Under the pieces are notes generated by a model, which saw only the letters and a list, made by a program, of their open reading frames with translations, ran no database searches and had not been told where the DNA came from. Of a DNA stretch of 64,000 nucleotides, positions 61,006 through 64,000 are shown in pieces (the stretch's first letter is position 1; each line of letters starts with the position of its first letter). Made by a program: the position numbers and the translations under genes. Source of the DNA: an uncultured Pelagibacteraceae bacterium (lineage in GTDB: Bacteria; Pseudomonadota; Alphaproteobacteria; Pelagibacterales; Pelagibacteraceae); the NCBI GenBank assembly GCA_902518155.1, contig CABYFA010000004.1, positions 1 to 64,000 of the forward strand, written 5' to 3'.

Positions 61006-61963
61006 CATTCAGCCAGATATTAAAATTTCATTAAAACAATCATTTGGGATCGATTCTGAGATGGAAGTAGACGCATTCTCTAAAAAAAGCGAATATGTAC
61101 CAGAAATAGATAAAAATTATAAATTTGATAGAGATACTACACTTGCAATTGTCTCTGGATTTGCACACAACAAAAGAGTTCTAGTGCAAGGTTATCATGG
61201 TACAGGAAAATCTACACACATAGAACAAATTGCTGCTAGATTGAATTGGCCCTGTATAAGAGTAAACTTAGATAGCCACATCAGCAGAATAGATCTAATT
61301 GGAAAAGATGCTATCGTTCTTAAAGAAGGAAAACAAGTTACACAATTTAATGAAGGTATTTTACCATGGTCAATTCAAAATCCAGTAGCTTTAGTTTTTG
61401 ATGAATATGACGCTGGAAGACCTGATGTAATGTTTGTCATTCAAAGAGTTCTTGAAGCTGAAGGTAACTTTACTCTCTTGGACAAAAATAAGGTCATAAA
61501 GCAAAATAAATTTTTTAGATTATTTGCTACATCAAATACAGTCGGTTTAGGAGATACCACTGGACTTTATCATGGAACACAACAAATCAATCAAGGTCAA
61601 ATGGATAGATGGAATATTGTAACAACACTTAATTACCTTAGTCTAGATAAAGAAATGGATATTATATTAGCTAAAAATAAATCTTTAAATAATCCGAAAG
61701 GAAAAGAAAAAGTTTCAAATATGATAAAAGTTGCATCCTTGACTCGAAAAGGATTTATAGCTGGCGATATAAGTACTGTTATGAGTCCAAGAACTGTATT
61801 GCACTGGGCTGAAAATGCAGAAATTTTTAAAGATGTAGGTTACGCGTTTAGAGTCACTTTTTTAAATAAATGTGATGAAATCGAAAAAAATACAATTGCT
61901 GAATACTATCAAAGATGTTTCGGAGAAGAACTACCTGAGTCACTCGCAAATATTCAAATTTAA
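60989..61963 (+). CDS. cobS: Cobaltochelatase CobS-like AAA ATPase
   Basis: [43 protein letters not shown]; probable TTG start. Confidence 0.92.
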   Translation: MTPNLNIQPDIKISLKQSFGIDSEMEVDAFSKKSEYVPEIDKNYKFDRDTTLAIVSGFAHNKRVLVQGYHGTGKSTHIEQIAARLNWPCIRVNLDSHISRIDLIGKDAIVLKEGKQVTQFNEGILPWSIQNPVALVFDEYDAGRPDVMFVIQRVLEAEGNFTLLDKNKVIKQNKFFRLFATSNTVGLGDTTGLYHGTQQINQGQMDRWNIVTTLNYLSLDKEMDIILAKNKSLNNPKGKEKVSNMIKVASLTRKGFIAGDISTVMSPRTVLHWAENAEIFKDVGYAFRVTFLNKCDEIEKNTIAEYYQRCFGEELPESLANIQI

Positions 61964-63763
61964 ATGAAAAATAACAAGGCTGAAAACTTAAGAGAAAAAC
62001 TTAAGCAAGCTTTAACTTCAACAGCTCGAGTGATTTCTGATGATATTCATCAAAAAAATATTGATGAAAGAAACAAAAAAGATTTGAATTTTGTTGATAT
62101 TGAAAATCTTAACTCAAAAGGAGATTTCATTAAGGCTAGAGCAGAGTCCGACTCATCTGCTTTAAAAAAAAAGTTTTCAAATGATGAGATTTATAAAAAG
62201 AATTTACCTTTAAATTCCTCATATAAAACTCTTTATTCTATCGCAGAAAAAGTAAGATATGAATGCCTAGGCTCAAAAATGTTAAAAGGTATAGCAAAAA
62301 ATCTTAAAGAAAATTATGATCAAATAATCCAATTAAAAAGAAAAGACCAATTAAATTCGAAAGAAGATGTTCCTGTGGTGGAAGCTTTTGAATTGTATAT
62401 GTTAAAAAAATTTTTAAACGTTAAATTAAATACATTAACTGGTAATATGTTAAATTTTTGGGAAAAAGACTTCGATAAAGTAATGAACAAGCACATCGAA
62501 TTTTTAAAAGAAAACTTAGAATATCAAAATGAATATTCCTCAAAGTTTTTAGAAATATTACAAGAAATGGATATTTTTAAAAATGAGGACAATGAAGAAA
62601 CCAGGGAAGAAAACCAAGATGATGGTCAAAATAATGCTTCTAATGATGACCAAGACAACAATTCAGATGATTCTAGAGATGAAAATGATAATGAAGAGAC
62701 TGAGGCAAACTTAGACTCTGAATATGACATAGATGAATACAAACTTGATGAGCAACTAATTGATAGTGAATCTGATCAAAAAAATAACGAACAACTTATT
62801 CAAAAAAAATCAATTAATGATTTAAATACAGACTATAAGATCTTTACAACCCAGTTTGATGAAATAACAAAAGCAGAAAATTTAGAAAATTCTGATGAAG
62901 CTTCAAAATTAAGAAAAACTCTAGATCAACAATTAATAGGTTTTCAAGATGTCATAACCAAACTTGCAAACAAACTTCAAAGACAACTTCTGGCAAAACA
63001 AAACAGGGCTTGGGAGTTTGATTTAGAGGAAGGGTTATTAGATAGTTCAAAATTACCAAGAATAATAATGGACCCTTATAATTCATTATCTTTTAAAAAA
63101 GAAAAAGATTTAGATTTTAAAGACACTGTCGTTACTCTTTTAATAGATAATTCAGGATCTATGAGAGGGAGACCAATTACAATTGCTGCGATTTGCGCTG
63201 ATATTTTATCAAGAACCCTGGAAAGATGTTCTGTCAAAGTTGAAATATTAGGTTTCACAACTAAAAATTGGAAAGGTGGAAAAAGTAGAGAGTTTTGGAA
63301 TAAAAAGGGTAAACCAAAAACACCAGGTAGATTAAATGATTTAAGACACATAATTTATAAAGGGGCTGATACTCATTGGCGACAATGTAAAAATAATCTT
63401 GGTTTAATGTTAAAAGAAGGATTATTAAAAGAAAATATTGATGGAGAAGCAATTTCTTGGGCATTTAATCGATTAAAAAAAAGAAAAGAAGAAAGAAAAA
63501 TATTAATGGTAATTTCTGATGGTGCACCAGTTGATGACTCAACTCTGTCAGTCAATTCAGGAGATTTTCTTGAAAAACATTTAAAGAAAATTGTGAAATT
63601 TATCGAGGAAAAAACTGAAACTGAAATTTTAGCGATTGGAATAGGCCATGATGTATCAAGATACTATAATCGAGCGATAAAAATTACAGATGTCAATGAA
63701 TTGGGAGATGTCATGATTTCTCAATTGAGTGAACTTTTTAAAAGTAAAAAAAATTTACATTAA
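61964..63763 (+). CDS. cobT: Cobaltochelatase CobT-like VWA protein
   Basis: Acidic central region, [38 protein letters not shown]. Confidence 0.92.
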   Translation: MKNNKAENLREKLKQALTSTARVISDDIHQKNIDERNKKDLNFVDIENLNSKGDFIKARAESDSSALKKKFSNDEIYKKNLPLNSSYKTLYSIAEKVRYECLGSKMLKGIAKNLKENYDQIIQLKRKDQLNSKEDVPVVEAFELYMLKKFLNVKLNTLTGNMLNFWEKDFDKVMNKHIEFLKENLEYQNEYSSKFLEILQEMDIFKNEDNEETREENQDDGQNNASNDDQDNNSDDSRDENDNEETEANLDSEYDIDEYKLDEQLIDSESDQKNNEQLIQKKSINDLNTDYKIFTTQFDEITKAENLENSDEASKLRKTLDQQLIGFQDVITKLANKLQRQLLAKQNRAWEFDLEEGLLDSSKLPRIIMDPYNSLSFKKEKDLDFKDTVVTLLIDNSGSMRGRPITIAAICADILSRTLERCSVKVEILGFTTKNWKGGKSREFWNKKGKPKTPGRLNDLRHIIYKGADTHWRQCKNNLGLMLKEGLLKENIDGEAISWAFNRLKKRKEERKILMVISDGAPVDDSTLSVNSGDFLEKHLKKIVKFIEEKTETEILAIGIGHDVSRYYNRAIKITDVNELGDVMISQLSELFKSKKNLH

Positions 63764-64000
63764 AGATTGAACAAATCTTTATTTTTCCACTTTATTGTCA
63801 CTTCAGCTCCACTTCTTGTTTGAGAATTCCAACAATTAACAGAGGCAAAATTTTTTTCTAATAAAGTCTTTCCTATGAATAATCCTAAACCTAATCCACT
63901 ATTTTTATCAGATGATTTGAGATAAGGTTCTCCAATTTTTGATAAAATATCATTTGGATATCCATCACCATCATCTTCAATTGTTATTTCAGTAAAATTA
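63760..64000 (-). CDS. Sensor histidine kinase C-terminal HATPase domain (RegB/PrrB-like), truncated by window end
   Basis: Minus strand ..[77 protein letters not shown]. Confidence 0.8.
   Translation of the reverse strand, partial: NFTEITIEDDGDGYPNDILSKIGEPYLKSSDKNSGLGLGLFIGKTLLEKNFASVNCWNSQTRSGAEVTIKWKNKDLFNL

Noticed and set aside
62580-62800. Acidic low-complexity segment in cobT as novel repeat
   Set aside because: Acidic central region is typical of CobT proteins
1-64000. CRISPR arrays, prophage or IS transposase genes
   Set aside because: No periodic direct repeats, integrase or transposase ORFs seen in the window

Overview
AT-rich, gene-dense 64 kb chromosomal segment that looks like a SAR11/Pelagibacterales-type alphaproteobacterium (inferred from gene content, e.g. 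GcrA, DUF4167, bolA-like/dnaJ/cobS/cobT neighbourhood, short HisG plus HisZ). Nearly all of it is ordinary core genome: prfA/prmC, ispG, lysC, secA, accA/accD, glcB, dnaX, SRP RNA, arg/his/trp genes, lptC/lptB, aroA-cmk-rpsA-ihfB, murA, rpmH-rnpA-yidD-yidC, dapD/E, truA/fmt/def, aroK/B, cobS/T and three tRNAs (His, Phe, Thr). The outstanding signal is a set of three short (44, 46 and 47 nt), GC-rich, hairpin-forming inserts that interrupt three highly conserved, normally indispensable genes: gcrA (about 21552-21595), rpsA (about 28436-28481) and infA (about 42063-42109, minus strand). Each insert has an in-frame stop and a length that is not a multiple of 3. Removing it restores a perfectly conserved protein motif across the junction (NAVIG|KAHRL; KVRG|NACVSRR; GKLR|KNRIRV). 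For gcrA and infA a single frameshift cannot rescue the protein, because both relevant frames are closed. This points to an undescribed family of tiny intervening elements removed at RNA level (mini-intron-like) or skipped during translation (bypass, as in phage T4 gene 60 and mitochondrial byps). Secondary observations: a strongly divergent TrpF/TrpB/TrpA block with substituted TrpB active-site motifs, a tRNA-His without encoded G-1 next to a divergent HisRS, an HDAC-like plus SET-domain gene pair, and an SRP RNA with a GAAA apical tetraloop.
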